A DNA stretch of 64,000 bases from Paenibacillus dendrobii. Its GTDB lineage: Bacteria; Bacillota; Bacilli; Paenibacillales; Paenibacillaceae. Below the pieces are notes generated by a model. It saw only the letters and a program-made list of their open reading frames with translations, was not told where the DNA came from and made no database searches. The stretch is taken from contig NZ_WUBI01000004.1 of the NCBI RefSeq assembly GCF_009807035.1, positions 558,001-622,000 on the forward strand. The letters run 5' to 3'. The translations under genes were made by a program, and so were the position numbers. Numbering within the stretch: the first letter of the stretch is position 1; the number at the start of each line of letters is the position of its first letter. Below are positions 35,802-46,093 of the stretch, one piece after another.

Positions 35802-37571
35802 ATGATGATGAGGAAAATTCGCTTTCGCGATGAGCGCGGATCGGCTTTGGTAATGGTATTGTTCATGGTCCTGCTGCTGACGATTCTGGGAACGGCCGTA
35901 GTGGCTGCAGCCATTGGCGGTGCCCAGCGTACGCAAACAAGGGAGAATGACGTGCAGAGCTTGCATTTGGCGGAGAAATCGCTGGATGAAGGCGTCAGTT
36001 ATATTTCATCTGCGTTCCAGGGAAGGTCCATCGATCCTGAGAACATGGATGGTATTATCCAGGAATTCGTGATGCAGATGCGAGGGAAAGCCGAAGACGG
36101 CGGATTGACGCTGGGTTCGGAGCTGGGTACAGACGGGCAGGATCAGGTTTCCGGTAAAATCACTTTAATCAATTACGATTCCGCTCAGCGAAAAAAGACG
36201 GAATACCCGATCACCTTGCAATCCGAAGCCGTCGTTAACGGAGTCAAACGCAAGCTCAGCCGTCAGATCGTCATCGATACATACCCGGATTTTCTCAAAT
36301 ATGCTTTGGGTTCGGAAGGAAACCTGATTTTGAATGGGTCGTCTCAAATCCAGGGCAACATTTATGCGGGTAACCTCCTGCAGCTATCCAATACGGCAAA
36401 CTATATTCATGGCAGTGATTATACGGCGTCCACGCTTTTTCCATCATTAGACGGGGAGGCGCATGTGCAGTCTCTGAAAAGCGTAGCTTGCGCGGACCAG
36501 CTAATGTCCAAACCCCCATTTCAAGCAGAAGGATGCAAATCGCCGCTGGGGGATGGTTTCATGCTTGATCAATTATTAATCAAACCTCATGCCAAGTTTG
36601 TCTCGATTGATGTTCAGGATTCATTCGTGGACAAGTTGTCCGAAGCGGCGGGAGTGAGTAGAGAGACGCTGCAACAACAGTTTGGCAACGGGGCTTCGAA
36701 CATCATCAAAGGGCTTCAGGAAAGCGAAGGGAGCTTGGGTATGTTAAAGCTAACGATGCCTGAACCTCCTGGAGAGCCGCCAATAGAACCTGGAGCCGAT
36801 GCGGATGAAGCGAGCAAACAGACATATGAGACCCTAAAAGATCAGTATGAACAAGCGAAAATAGATTACAGTGACGGCATTATCAAGCTGAATCAAGAGC
36901 TCGCGGCGATGAAACAGTCCGTTTTGTTTCATGGGAATTTAACTGTTGATGGAGAGAATATTCGGAGTCTAACTTATGAAAACAAAGGCAACGGGAACGG
37001 GTCCTACTGGCTTATCGTAGATGGGGACCTTACCATCGATGCGCATTCGTTAAGCAAAAATATCAATATATTAGCCAATATCTTGGTTACAGGAAACGTA
37101 TTTATTCAGGGAGATATTCGATTCGATTCAACCTTGTTCACGCTGAAATCCACAACGGTACAAGATGCGAATATTCGCGGACTAAACGGCAAGGAACTAG
37201 TATTGATTTCGGCCGGGAAAATATTGGTGAACCGCGTGGATGCCTTCAATAATTCAGGAGCCTCGGAACAAAATGAACTGAAAGCATTTTTTTATACGGA
37301 CAGTACAGCGGATTTATATGGTGTGGGTTCAACCTTTCAGATCAAGGGAGGCTTCTTTGCAAAAGGCGACCTCACCGTCAATGCAATGCTTGGCAATGTC
37401 AACAGGCCGTCTTCTTCGACTAACCCGCTTATTTTTGAGCCACAGTCCGGAGTGGGGCAATATCACCGGTTTAGGGTGATCTATAACAAGGAGATCTATA
37501 ATAATCAAAATTTAGGACTTCCCAAGGTTAATCGGGTCAATGTACGCGTCGGACCCCTGAAATTGGAGTAA
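35802..37571 (+). CDS. PilX-like pilus assembly protein
   Basis: The N-terminus ERGSALVMVLFMVLLLTILGTAVV has a single hydrophobic helix preceded by charged residues, as in PilX/GspK-type minor pilins, but lacks the canonical G-F-T-L cleavage context (GSALVMVLF instead). The 589 residues are far longer than classical PilX. The region around 410-520 (LTVDGENIRSLTYE, ILVTGNVFIQGDI, GGFFAKGDLTVNA) is beta-rich, of a kind seen in surface polysaccharide- or bactofilin-like helices. It is followed by a strong terminator. Function in adhesion is a guess. Confidence 0.7.
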   Translation: MMMRKIRFRDERGSALVMVLFMVLLLTILGTAVVAAAIGGAQRTQTRENDVQSLHLAEKSLDEGVSYISSAFQGRSIDPENMDGIIQEFVMQMRGKAEDGGLTLGSELGTDGQDQVSGKITLINYDSAQRKKTEYPITLQSEAVVNGVKRKLSRQIVIDTYPDFLKYALGSEGNLILNGSSQIQGNIYAGNLLQLSNTANYIHGSDYTASTLFPSLDGEAHVQSLKSVACADQLMSKPPFQAEGCKSPLGDGFMLDQLLIKPHAKFVSIDVQDSFVDKLSEAAGVSRETLQQQFGNGASNIIKGLQESEGSLGMLKLTMPEPPGEPPIEPGADADEASKQTYETLKDQYEQAKIDYSDGIIKLNQELAAMKQSVLFHGNLTVDGENIRSLTYENKGNGNGSYWLIVDGDLTIDAHSLSKNINILANILVTGNVFIQGDIRFDSTLFTLKSTTVQDANIRGLNGKELVLISAGKILVNRVDAFNNSGASEQNELKAFFYTDSTADLYGVGSTFQIKGGFFAKGDLTVNAMLGNVNRPSSSTNPLIFEPQSGVGQYHRFRVIYNKEIYNNQNLGLPKVNRVNVRVGPLKLE

Positions 37572-37600
37572 AAGGATAGTATGGCAGGAACATAATAAGA

Positions 37601-37642
37601 AAGCTCCGGGTCGGCTTCTATGAGCGACTCGGAGCTTTTTTT
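37601..37642. terminator. Bidirectional intrinsic terminator
   Basis: AAGCTCCGGGTCG pairs with CGACTCGGAGCTT, with T-runs on both strands. It lies between the convergent PilX-like gene and the large Ig-like gene. Confidence 0.92.
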
Positions 37643-37659
37643 ATAATCTGTATGCGTGT

Positions 37660-40600
37660 TTAATATTTATCTTCATTATCCAGCCGTTGGACAATGATTT
37701 TGGCTGTAGCTGTAATGGCGGGGTCTTCCTTGTAAACAACGGTAACATAAGCGGTTCCTTCGCGGATGGCATGAATGACGCCGGTGTCCGGATTAACCGT
37801 GAAAATCAGAGGGTTATCGCTCTTCCATATCAGTTTATTGTTGCGGATATCCAGTTCATCATTCACTTCGCCATGGGGCAGTAACTCAAGCTTGGTTTGA
37901 AGATCCAGATCGGACCCCGCCATGATGGAAATCGGATTCGATAACCGAAGACCGGTAAATTGGTTTTGAATTTCCACCTTATGCTCCGCTTGAAGATCTC
38001 CGGCCGTCAATTGTACCACGACCGTACCCTTTTGCTTGCCCGTGACTATCACGCCTTCAGGAGTTACTCGTAAAGATGCGTATTTACTGTCTTCCGCTCC
38101 TTTTAACGACCAGACCAAAGGCGGAACGTTTTCCGCGTCCTCCGGATTCAATACCGGTGTGAGCACGATGGATTTTCCTGCGACAACAGAAGTCGGTCCT
38201 TTTATAGAGATGGACTCCAGCGGATGGATGATCAGGACCTGCGCCGAGGCGATAGATTTCACTTTGGTGGAAGATCCCGCGAGTTCAGCCTCCAGTGTTA
38301 CTTCGACATTGACGTTCCCAACGGCAAGGCCTTTAAGGTCGCGGCTCCATTCATCTCCGGTATCTTTCAATCCAGCTCTTGCATCATCGCCGGCCCCGCT
38401 AAGTCTCCATGTAAGCTTAACATTTTGCAAATACTTCTGTTCCATGACGGCTTGCAGTTTGCCCATCTGATTCACTTTGATCTTGTCTGGTGCTTTCAAG
38501 GTCAGTATGGGATCGAAAACCGTGACTTTGGCGCTGGCTGAAAGTTTGCTGCCATCGGTTGAACGGACCGTAACCGTCGTCACGCCGGCCTTCATCCCGG
38601 TTACCTTGCCTTGATCATCGACGGAGGCGATCCTCGGATCTGCGCTGCTCCAAGAGAATACCAGCGATCTGGGGTCCACGTCCTTGGGCTCGTAAGTGAC
38701 CGGCAAGGTCAGAGAACTTCCTTTCAAAATCGTATATTCCTCACCGATGGATAGACTGGTTAATCTCTTTTTGGCGGTGAATGAAATGACAGGGAAAGAA
38801 GCCGTTTTCGTTTTCTCATCAAAATCCCTAAAACCAAGCGTGGATTGATCCAGCAAATAGTTGCCCTTTTCCTTAGGCGTCACCGGGACAGTGAAGCGAA
38901 TGACGTCATTGTCGTCGGTGATATAGCTTTTGCCGTCAGTAGAGAGATGATATTTCACGTTATTTAATGCACCGGTGAGCTGATAACCCTCTTTCAACGT
39001 GCCGGTCTTTTGAATGCTGCCTTTTGCGCTGTCCAGTTGAATTCCCCCAACTTCCAGATTCGGCGGCAGCTTCTCGTTAAAACGCAGCTCGGTCACAATC
39101 ATTTTAGCCGGATCCTTGGTTCCTTGTTCGATGGGAATGGCAACCGGCTTGATGGTGTAATCAATAAGCAAGCTTTCGTTCGTGAACACGTCTTGTTCCC
39201 GTTTATCTTCAGGCAGGGAGCGGTCTACTTGCAGGCTGTCTTTGGCCTTGATCACGGTAATGTTAATGGTCTTGGGTTCTGCTTGGGCACCGTGCAAATC
39301 CCGGGCTGTAATCACGATCTGCAATTTGCCTTGATCCTTCACATCTTTCAGTGGGTTATCCAGATCAAGCGAGAGCGTTGAGCCTGAAAGAACGGTCTTT
39401 TCCTCGTATACCTTCAATTCCTTTTGATCTTGAACAATTTTGACTTGAGTCTTGATATTGCGATCCTTCAGATCAAGGTCGTTCACCGTATAGCTGACAG
39501 GAATCTTCTGATAGGAAGGAATGACCGCATTTTCCTTGGGACTGATGACCGTAATCTCCGGAGCGTGGTTGGCTCCAATGAATGCCCGGTACATGGTATT
39601 GACGAATAGGCGCTGCTCCCAGTTAGGGAAGCCTGAGCTGGTATGACCTGTGCCTGAGTATGTAACATTGCCCTTGGTGTAGGTATAGTAATGGTTCCAG
39701 CTGTCATCGACGTCTCTGTCGGAAGAATTGATGTTGTACCAGGAGACGACGTTCTTATCTTCGAGATCCAGCGTGAAATATTGATTGTGCGTCGTTGCGA
39801 TCTGGCCGATGCTTCCGGAGGCGGGGGTCTTGCTAAGATCAAACGGGAACTGCGTCAGTAGGCCGTTGTTAACCGCCTTGGTCGACGTGCCTCCCACCGG
39901 GTTGCCGAAGCCAAGATTGGTTTCCGGAATGATTTGTCCCGTATCTGTCTGGAAGTTATCAACCCATGGATTGCTGCTATTCGTGCTTTTGTAAATCGTA
40001 TCATGCGTAAACATGACTCCTTGCCCGGATGTAATGAAATCATGAACGACGCTGGCTGTGTCGGCATTGAGCGTGCTCCCTTCGTTATAGCTGTCCTTAA
40101 AGCCGAACACGACCATGTCGTATTTACCGTTAAGCGTTTTTTCTTTGTTTGCGGCCACCATACTCTTCAAGTCTTTAAAACTGATGGGAGAGATTCTGAG
40201 CTCATAATCATCGCTTTTCAAATAGGCTTGTTTCATATTATTCTCCATCAGAAGACTGCTGCCGCTCCCTGAATCAGGCATGACTTGCAGTACTCTCACG
40301 ACGGTTTTTTCGTCCTGATACCGGATGGTTCCGCTCACGCTGTCGATGAGGCCGGTAATCGAATTGGACACGTCAAGCTTCCAGTACAGGAGTCCGGAAT
40401 ACGCCTTGGGCAGGTTATAGGTGAGTTCATTTCCCGAAGACTGCGTGATGGTTTTCAGGGCTACCTGATTCTCGTCGGTATACTGGAGCACCTTGTCCAC
40501 GGATAAGTACAGCTTGGCGGTAATCCGGTTGTCGCTCAGGTTCTGCACATTAAAAGTATTAAATCTGAAAATAAGTGTATCGCCTGCTTTATAAGTCCTG

Positions 40601-41337
40601 CTGCTGCTTGTCCCGTTGTATTCGTCAGGCTTTACCGTAAGCTGAATTCTCGGGCGTTGATGCAGCTGTTGGTAGAGAGAGGAACCTGCCGTTTGAATCT
40701 GGGTCACTAGCTGGTTCAGTTCTGTATCATTAACGAAGTACACATTGTTGTTCGGGCTGGATTCTGCATGGGTGAAGTATTTGTTGAAAGTGTCATACAG
40801 GATCCGCTTCCCGCTGGCATTGGGCTGCTGCTGCAGCACGTTTTTGTGGACAATGACCGGAAGGCCTTGGCTTATGAAACTACGCTTGATCTCGTCCGCC
40901 TTTAACTGCGTGATGTCATTCATGACGAAGGAGGTCTGATGGGCCGCTTTTTGGTTGTTGGTATCCCCGCTTTTATTAAAAGAGGCTACGGGACCCGTGC
41001 TGTAGTTGGTGCTGATGCCGGTTTTGACTTTTGTCTTGTTGTTAGAATCTTTTAATTCATAGGCGTTCGCGAGATAGATCGCATCATACTTGCCGCTAAG
41101 ATCCTCGCGCATGGCCACGAACGTTTTCATTCGCATGACGTCTACGTTAACGTTGGGTGTACCGTTAAGTTTTCCTTTGAGGACGGAGTAGTCGTTCTGA
41201 TCCACAATCTCCAGGATGTTTACTTGATAAGGCGGTTCTTCGACAGCATTCACCTTCGCCCAGCCATAAGGGATAATCAATGCCAAAAGTACTATAAAAA
41301 TAATGGCAGGGATAGCAAACCTTATTTTCCTCTTCAT
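37660..41337 (-). CDS. Large secreted protein, DUF5057-like with Ig-like (Big_2) domains
   Basis: 1225 residues. The N-terminus has a signal peptide or anchor (KRKIRFAIPAIIFIVLLALI, possible cut after KVNA). Residues 35-600 look like the DUF5057 type (YQVNILEIVDQNDYSVL; MVVFGFKDSYNEG; VMFTHDTIY). The rest is built of beta domains: about 600-690 cadherin/Ig-like, and bacterial Ig group 2 units near 860-950 (SWSSADPRIASVDDQGKVTG), 1050-1135 and 1140-1220. No LPXTG or S-layer motif was seen. It is antiparallel inside the pilus locus; a surface or adhesive role is inferred only. Confidence 0.7.
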   Translation of the reverse strand: MKRKIRFAIPAIIFIVLLALIIPYGWAKVNAVEEPPYQVNILEIVDQNDYSVLKGKLNGTPNVNVDVMRMKTFVAMREDLSGKYDAIYLANAYELKDSNNKTKVKTGISTNYSTGPVASFNKSGDTNNQKAAHQTSFVMNDITQLKADEIKRSFISQGLPVIVHKNVLQQQPNASGKRILYDTFNKYFTHAESSPNNNVYFVNDTELNQLVTQIQTAGSSLYQQLHQRPRIQLTVKPDEYNGTSSSRTYKAGDTLIFRFNTFNVQNLSDNRITAKLYLSVDKVLQYTDENQVALKTITQSSGNELTYNLPKAYSGLLYWKLDVSNSITGLIDSVSGTIRYQDEKTVVRVLQVMPDSGSGSSLLMENNMKQAYLKSDDYELRISPISFKDLKSMVAANKEKTLNGKYDMVVFGFKDSYNEGSTLNADTASVVHDFITSGQGVMFTHDTIYKSTNSSNPWVDNFQTDTGQIIPETNLGFGNPVGGTSTKAVNNGLLTQFPFDLSKTPASGSIGQIATTHNQYFTLDLEDKNVVSWYNINSSDRDVDDSWNHYYTYTKGNVTYSGTGHTSSGFPNWEQRLFVNTMYRAFIGANHAPEITVISPKENAVIPSYQKIPVSYTVNDLDLKDRNIKTQVKIVQDQKELKVYEEKTVLSGSTLSLDLDNPLKDVKDQGKLQIVITARDLHGAQAEPKTINITVIKAKDSLQVDRSLPEDKREQDVFTNESLLIDYTIKPVAIPIEQGTKDPAKMIVTELRFNEKLPPNLEVGGIQLDSAKGSIQKTGTLKEGYQLTGALNNVKYHLSTDGKSYITDDNDVIRFTVPVTPKEKGNYLLDQSTLGFRDFDEKTKTASFPVISFTAKKRLTSLSIGEEYTILKGSSLTLPVTYEPKDVDPRSLVFSWSSADPRIASVDDQGKVTGMKAGVTTVTVRSTDGSKLSASAKVTVFDPILTLKAPDKIKVNQMGKLQAVMEQKYLQNVKLTWRLSGAGDDARAGLKDTGDEWSRDLKGLAVGNVNVEVTLEAELAGSSTKVKSIASAQVLIIHPLESISIKGPTSVVAGKSIVLTPVLNPEDAENVPPLVWSLKGAEDSKYASLRVTPEGVIVTGKQKGTVVVQLTAGDLQAEHKVEIQNQFTGLRLSNPISIMAGSDLDLQTKLELLPHGEVNDELDIRNNKLIWKSDNPLIFTVNPDTGVIHAIREGTAYVTVVYKEDPAITATAKIIVQRLDNEDKY

Positions 41338-41593
41338 TCCAATCCTCCTAAATTAGAAAATGGAAAAATCCCAGATATATTGCGAATAATGCGAGATTCA
41401 TTCGTAGTCTTTAGGGTTTTTTATTGTAAAATTATCCAATCTATGCTATATATCATTTTAGGATATAAGTCACTTGTTATCAACTCAAATATATGAAAAA
41501 AGAACCACATTTAATAGAACTATTATACTGATTTATGATTTTCGTATTTACGAACTATTTTCCCGAAAAAGTTCTTTGATGGAGTGATTCGGC
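41338..41593. other. Divergent region between Ig-like gene and pilB
   Basis: 256 AT-rich bases that must carry promoters for both directions. Candidate boxes are ambiguous and no operator was recognised. Confidence 0.4.
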
Positions 41594-43258
41594 ATGGCTA
41601 TTGTCAAAAAAAGGCTGGGAGATCTGCTGGTCGAACATCATGTGATTTCACATGAACAGCTTCAGGAAGCACTAAGCGAACAAAGCAAGACAAAGCGTAA
41701 GCTGGGGGATCTTCTCATTTCCCAAGGCTTTATCACAGAACAGCAGCTGATTGAAGTGCTTGAATTCCAGCTGGGTATACCGCATGTCAGTCTGTTCAAA
41801 TACCAGATTGATCCCGCGATTACGCAGATTATTCCGGAGAGTATGGCGAAGCGTTATCAGGTGCTTCCTTTTATGAAGGATGGCAGCAAGCTGATGGTAG
41901 CGATGGCGGATCCGCTCGATTATTTCGCGATTGAAGAGCTGCGGATGACGACCGGCTTCAAGATCGAACCGGCGATCTGTACGCGGGAGGAGCTTCAGCG
42001 TTCGATTGCCCGTCATTATGGTTTGAGAGATTCGATGAATCAGATGATGATAGATTTGCCTTCCGCTGAAGATATCGAAGAGACCGAGATTACGGATGAA
42101 GATTCGCCGATCGTGAGGCTCGTGAACCAGATGGTGCAGCAGGCCGTTCATCTCAAAGCTTCGGACATCCATGTCGATCCCGGCGAAAATAACCTGGCTA
42201 TCCGTTACCGGATTGACGGCCAGCTCCGGACCGAACGCCATCTGCCCAAACAGATGCAGGGATTCATCACCGCACGCCTCAAAATCCTGGCCAAGCTGAA
42301 TATTGCCGAGCGGCGCCTGCCGCAGGATGGAAGAATTAAAATGCAGTTCGATTACAAAATGGTGGACATCCGCGTCTCGACGCTGCCGACCATTCACGGT
42401 GAAAAAATAGTACTGCGTCTCCTTGATCTGAGTACGGGGGTGAAGCCGCTGGAGCAGCTGGGATTCAACGGCAGAAATCTGCAGGTTTTCCGGGAGATGA
42501 TCGAGCGTCCTTACGGTATTCTTCTCATCACGGGCCCGACGGGCAGCGGAAAAACGACGACGCTTTATTCGGCATTAAATCATTTGAACGTGGAGAACGT
42601 GAACATCATCACGGTTGAAGATCCGGTCGAGTATCAGCTTGAGGGCGTGAATCAGGTGCATGTGAATCCGGCGATCGGATTTACGTTTGCGGCCGGGCTT
42701 CGCTCGATTCTCCGGCAGGACCCGAACATCGTGATGGTTGGCGAAATCCGGGATCACGAAACGGCCGAAATCGCCGTTAGGGCTTCGTTGACAGGGCATC
42801 TGGTGTTGTCCACTTTACATACGAATGATGCTGTCAGCACGATTACCCGTTTGAGGGACATGGAAATTCAGCCTTATCTGATTGCTTCTTCCCTGGTTGG
42901 TGTGGTGGCGCAGCGTTTGGTACGGCGAATTTGTCCGGAATGCAAGGCGTCTTATACGCCGAGTGAACAGGAATTGATTTTGCTGAACAGCCATGGTTTT
43001 CAGGCAGACCAGCTGTACAGGGGAAGAGGCTGCGGCAACTGCAATCGTACAGGCTATCGGGGGCGTGCCGCCATTCATGAGGTACTGAACATCGATGATG
43101 AAATGCGCCAGCGGATTACCGGTTCAGCCTCCGTCGATGAGCTGCGGAACGCGGCACGCCAACAAGGCATGACAGGGCTAATGGAGGACGGTTTTGAAAA
43201 GGTTGTCCAAGGTGTGACCACCTTGCAGGAAGTATTGCGGGAAACCGTTGCGAATTAA
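41594..43258 (+). CDS. pilB: Type IV pilus extension ATPase PilB (GspE family) with MshEN domain
   Basis: Powers pilin polymerisation at the membrane. Walker A GPTGSGKTTTLYSAL, Asp box EDPVEYQLEGVNQ, Walker B and the tetracysteine zinc motif (CPEC...CGNC near residues 452-480) are intact. The N-terminus has two 24-residue MshEN motifs (residues 7-30, starting RLGDLL and ending Q30; residues 36-59, starting KLGDLL and ending Q59) separated by five residues, the spacing known to bind c-di-GMP. 554 residues; first of the pilB-T-C run. Confidence 0.95.
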   Translation: MAIVKKRLGDLLVEHHVISHEQLQEALSEQSKTKRKLGDLLISQGFITEQQLIEVLEFQLGIPHVSLFKYQIDPAITQIIPESMAKRYQVLPFMKDGSKLMVAMADPLDYFAIEELRMTTGFKIEPAICTREELQRSIARHYGLRDSMNQMMIDLPSAEDIEETEITDEDSPIVRLVNQMVQQAVHLKASDIHVDPGENNLAIRYRIDGQLRTERHLPKQMQGFITARLKILAKLNIAERRLPQDGRIKMQFDYKMVDIRVSTLPTIHGEKIVLRLLDLSTGVKPLEQLGFNGRNLQVFREMIERPYGILLITGPTGSGKTTTLYSALNHLNVENVNIITVEDPVEYQLEGVNQVHVNPAIGFTFAAGLRSILRQDPNIVMVGEIRDHETAEIAVRASLTGHLVLSTLHTNDAVSTITRLRDMEIQPYLIASSLVGVVAQRLVRRICPECKASYTPSEQELILLNSHGFQADQLYRGRGCGNCNRTGYRGRAAIHEVLNIDDEMRQRITGSASVDELRNAARQQGMTGLMEDGFEKVVQGVTTLQEVLRETVAN

Positions 43259-43272
43259 AGGAGGCAGAGCAA

Positions 43273-44322
43273 ATGCTTCATACCAAACGGGACGTTCGTG
43301 AACTGCTGTTGAAGGCCTTTGAACTGGGTGCCTCCGATCTCCATGCTTCCCCGGGCTCGCCTCCACTGCTTCGTATGGACGGAGCGCTTACGGTCATGCA
43401 GGAACAGAAACTGTCACCAGATGATATAGAGGTTATGGCGCGGGAACTGATGGGGCCGGGTGAAAGGCAGCGTTTTGAGGAAGCGGGAGAGGTCGACTTT
43501 TCCACTCAGATCGAAGGGGCCTGCAGGTTTAGGTTGAACGTGTTCAGACAGCAAAATGGCGTTGCCATCGCGGCGCGGCTGATACCTGCAGTTGTGCCGG
43601 ATTTGGAGGGGCTTGGACTTCCACAGGCCATACGCTCCCTGATGCAAAAGCCGCACGGATTAATACTGGTGACAGGTCCCACGGGAAGCGGGAAATCATC
43701 CACGCTGGCAGCTCTGATTGATCATGTGAATCGTACGCAGCAGAAGCATATCATTACGCTGGAGGACCCCATCGAGTATATACATCATAACCGCTCATCC
43801 TTAATCCAGCAGAGGGAGGTCGGGAACAACACCGCGAGTTTTGCTCAAGGCTTAAGAGCGGCTTTGCGGCAGGATCCGGACGTGATTTTGGTTGGTGAGC
43901 TTCGCGATCTGGAGACCATATCGGCTGCCGTGACGGCAGCGGAAACCGGACATCTTGTGCTTGGTACGCTGCATACAACGGACGCTCCGCAAACGATTGA
44001 CCGCATCATTGATGCTTTTCCGGGACACCAGCAAGGCCAAATTCGCATCCAGCTGGCGGGAGTGCTGAATGCGATCGTTTCGCAAAGGCTTCTCCCCAGA
44101 AAGTTGGGAAAAGGCAGAGTGTGCGTAACCGAAGTCTTGATTAACACGCCTGCCGTGGCGAATCTGATCCGGTCTGAAAAAAACCACCAGATCCGCAACC
44201 TGATGCTTACCGGAAAAGGCTCCGGCATGCATACGATGGATATGTCCATACGGGAGCAGCTGCAGCTTGGAACCATCGATGCAAAAACGGCGCAGCCATA
44301 TCAGGCGGAAGGAGGCAGCTGA
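43273..44322 (+). CDS. pilT: Type IV pilus retraction ATPase PilT
   Basis: Depolymerises pili to drive twitching. Contains GPTGSGKSSTLAALIDHVN, LEDPIEYIHHNRSSLIQQREVG, DPDVILVGELRDLETI and ETGHLVLGTLHTTDA, the typical PilT set; the end carries the AIVSQRLLP segment. 349 residues, 14 bases after pilB and overlapping pilC by one base. Its presence implies retractable pili. Confidence 0.95.
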   Translation: MLHTKRDVRELLLKAFELGASDLHASPGSPPLLRMDGALTVMQEQKLSPDDIEVMARELMGPGERQRFEEAGEVDFSTQIEGACRFRLNVFRQQNGVAIAARLIPAVVPDLEGLGLPQAIRSLMQKPHGLILVTGPTGSGKSSTLAALIDHVNRTQQKHIITLEDPIEYIHHNRSSLIQQREVGNNTASFAQGLRAALRQDPDVILVGELRDLETISAAVTAAETGHLVLGTLHTTDAPQTIDRIIDAFPGHQQGQIRIQLAGVLNAIVSQRLLPRKLGKGRVCVTEVLINTPAVANLIRSEKNHQIRNLMLTGKGSGMHTMDMSIREQLQLGTIDAKTAQPYQAEGGS

Positions 44323-45527
44323 TGCCGCAGTTTGAATATGTGGTTCGCACCAGCGGCGGCAAAGATCTGAAAGGGAAACTGACCGCACTGGATAAGCCTT
44401 CGGCAATGGACGAGCTCCGCAAAAGAAACCTTACGGTGTTTTCCTTAACGGAGCAGCGCACATCCATTCTCTCGCAGGATCTGTATATTGGCAATCCGGT
44501 CAAAACCATTCACTTCATCATTTACTGCCGACAGTTCGCGACGCTGATCCGAGCCGGAGTCAGCATCGTGGACGCCAACCGGATTCTGGCGGAGCAGACC
44601 GACAGCAAGGCGCTGCGCAAAGCGCTGCAGGATGTCGGGTCGAGCTTGCTTCGCGGGATTGCCTTCTCAACCGCCGTTCAGGATCACCGCAAAATATTCC
44701 CGAACCTGTTCGTCAGCATGATCCGCGCAGGCGAGGAATCCGGGGACCTGGAAGGAACGCTGGAGAGGCTCGCCGTCTTTTTCGAGAAGCAGCATAGCAC
44801 CAAGGAAAAAATCAAATCGGCTCTAACCTACCCCATTACCGTCGGAATCATGGCGATCGCTGCCGTCGTATATCTGCTCTACGCGATCGTGCCCCAATTC
44901 GTTAACATGTTCGAATCCATGAACGCCCAGCTTCCGGCCATTACCAAAATGGTGCTTGCGCTGAGCAATAGCTTCCAGCATCAATGGTTCATCTGGCTGG
45001 CAGGACTGCTAATTCTAATTATCGCCTATCAGTGGACGAAGCGTACCGAACGCGGGGCATACCTGCTGGATTACGCCAAACTCAAAGTTCCGGTATTCGG
45101 CAAGCTGAACCAGAAAGGTTCGATTGCCCAATTCTCTCGCACCTTTTCGTCGTTATACGCAAGTTCTGTACCGGTTTTGCAGGCGCTGACAATCGTCGAG
45201 GAGGTTGCCGGCAACAAGGTTATCGGGCAGTATATTCGGTCTGCAGGAGATTCTCTCCGCCAAGGCAACCCGCTGTCCGATCCGCTCAAAAAAGCATGGG
45301 TGTTCCCGCCGCTCGTGACCCAGATGATTGCCATCGGCGAGGAGACGGGCGCGCTTGACCTGATGCTGTCGAAAGTGGCCGATTTCTACGAGATGGACGT
45401 GGAGAATACCGTCGATCGGTTGAAATCTTTGCTGGAACCGCTGCTGATCGCATTCCTGGCCGGGGTGGTCGGCATTATCGTGGCAGCGATTATGCTGCCG
45501 ATGTTCAGCCTTTATAACAGCATTTAG
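44322..45527 (+). CDS. pilC: Type IV pilus inner membrane platform protein PilC (GspF family)
   Basis: Two T2SSF repeats: first about residues 68-195 (FIIYCRQFATLIRAGVSIVDAN, RAGEESGDLEGTLERLA), second about 275-395 (FSRTFSSLYASSVPVLQAL, AIGEETGALDLMLSKVA), and three long hydrophobic segments. It couples the ATPases to the pilus base. 401 residues; start overlaps the pilT stop (TGATG). Confidence 0.94.
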   Translation: MPQFEYVVRTSGGKDLKGKLTALDKPSAMDELRKRNLTVFSLTEQRTSILSQDLYIGNPVKTIHFIIYCRQFATLIRAGVSIVDANRILAEQTDSKALRKALQDVGSSLLRGIAFSTAVQDHRKIFPNLFVSMIRAGEESGDLEGTLERLAVFFEKQHSTKEKIKSALTYPITVGIMAIAAVVYLLYAIVPQFVNMFESMNAQLPAITKMVLALSNSFQHQWFIWLAGLLILIIAYQWTKRTERGAYLLDYAKLKVPVFGKLNQKGSIAQFSRTFSSLYASSVPVLQALTIVEEVAGNKVIGQYIRSAGDSLRQGNPLSDPLKKAWVFPPLVTQMIAIGEETGALDLMLSKVADFYEMDVENTVDRLKSLLEPLLIAFLAGVVGIIVAAIMLPMFSLYNSI

Positions 45528-45596
45528 AGCCATTCGGTTCTGATTGTATAAATGAGTGAATTCATAATTCTAAATTTGAATAAGGGGGATCATCGA

Positions 45597-46058
45597 ATGG
45601 AAGCAGTAATGAACAAGCGATTTGGAAGATTGGGTAGAGAGGAAAAGGGGTTTACGCTGATCGAGCTGTTGGCGGTAATCGTGATTATCGGGATTATTGC
45701 GGTGATAGCGATTCCTTTGGTGAGTAATATTCTTAATAAATCCCGTAGCGATGCTGATGTTGCGACAGCGCGCCAGGTGTATGATGCTGCTAGATTGTAT
45801 ATTACGAGTGAAAAGAATGGGGACTTTAAAGGCAACACGTCGGTTGATATTACTGATTTGACATCAAGTGGTTATCTAGATAAAAAAATATATCTGCCTA
45901 GTTCAAAAGAGGAGATAAAAACTGGGGCAGTGGCGTTCTCTTCTGATAAAGGTCAACTTGAGGGTGTTACCTTAAATGGAAAATTATATTCTGCAGATAA
46001 GGTCTTACAAGTTAAAGGCGATCCAGAAACCGCGTCAGGAGGAGGGAAAGGGAATTAG
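45597..46058 (+). CDS. pilA: Type IV major pilin-like protein
   Basis: EKGFTLIELLAVIVIIGIIAVIAIPLV is a textbook type IVa prepilin: 20-odd residue leader, Gly, FTLIEL with Glu5 and a hydrophobic helix. The 153-residue length, and ending in a Gly-rich SGGGKGN tail, fit a major pilin. ATG 45597 follows AAGGGGG at 8 bases; an upstream in-frame ATG at 45552 has no ribosome site. Composition is more AT-rich than the flanking pil genes. Confidence 0.88.
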   Translation: MEAVMNKRFGRLGREEKGFTLIELLAVIVIIGIIAVIAIPLVSNILNKSRSDADVATARQVYDAARLYITSEKNGDFKGNTSVDITDLTSSGYLDKKIYLPSSKEEIKTGAVAFSSDKGQLEGVTLNGKLYSADKVLQVKGDPETASGGGKGN

Positions 46059-46093
46059 AAAGTTCCGAATAATTCCGAGTGCCTAGCGAAGCA

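Noticed and set aside
43852-44406. Antisense frames over pilT
   Set aside because: No start signal and pilT motifs on the plus strand are complete.
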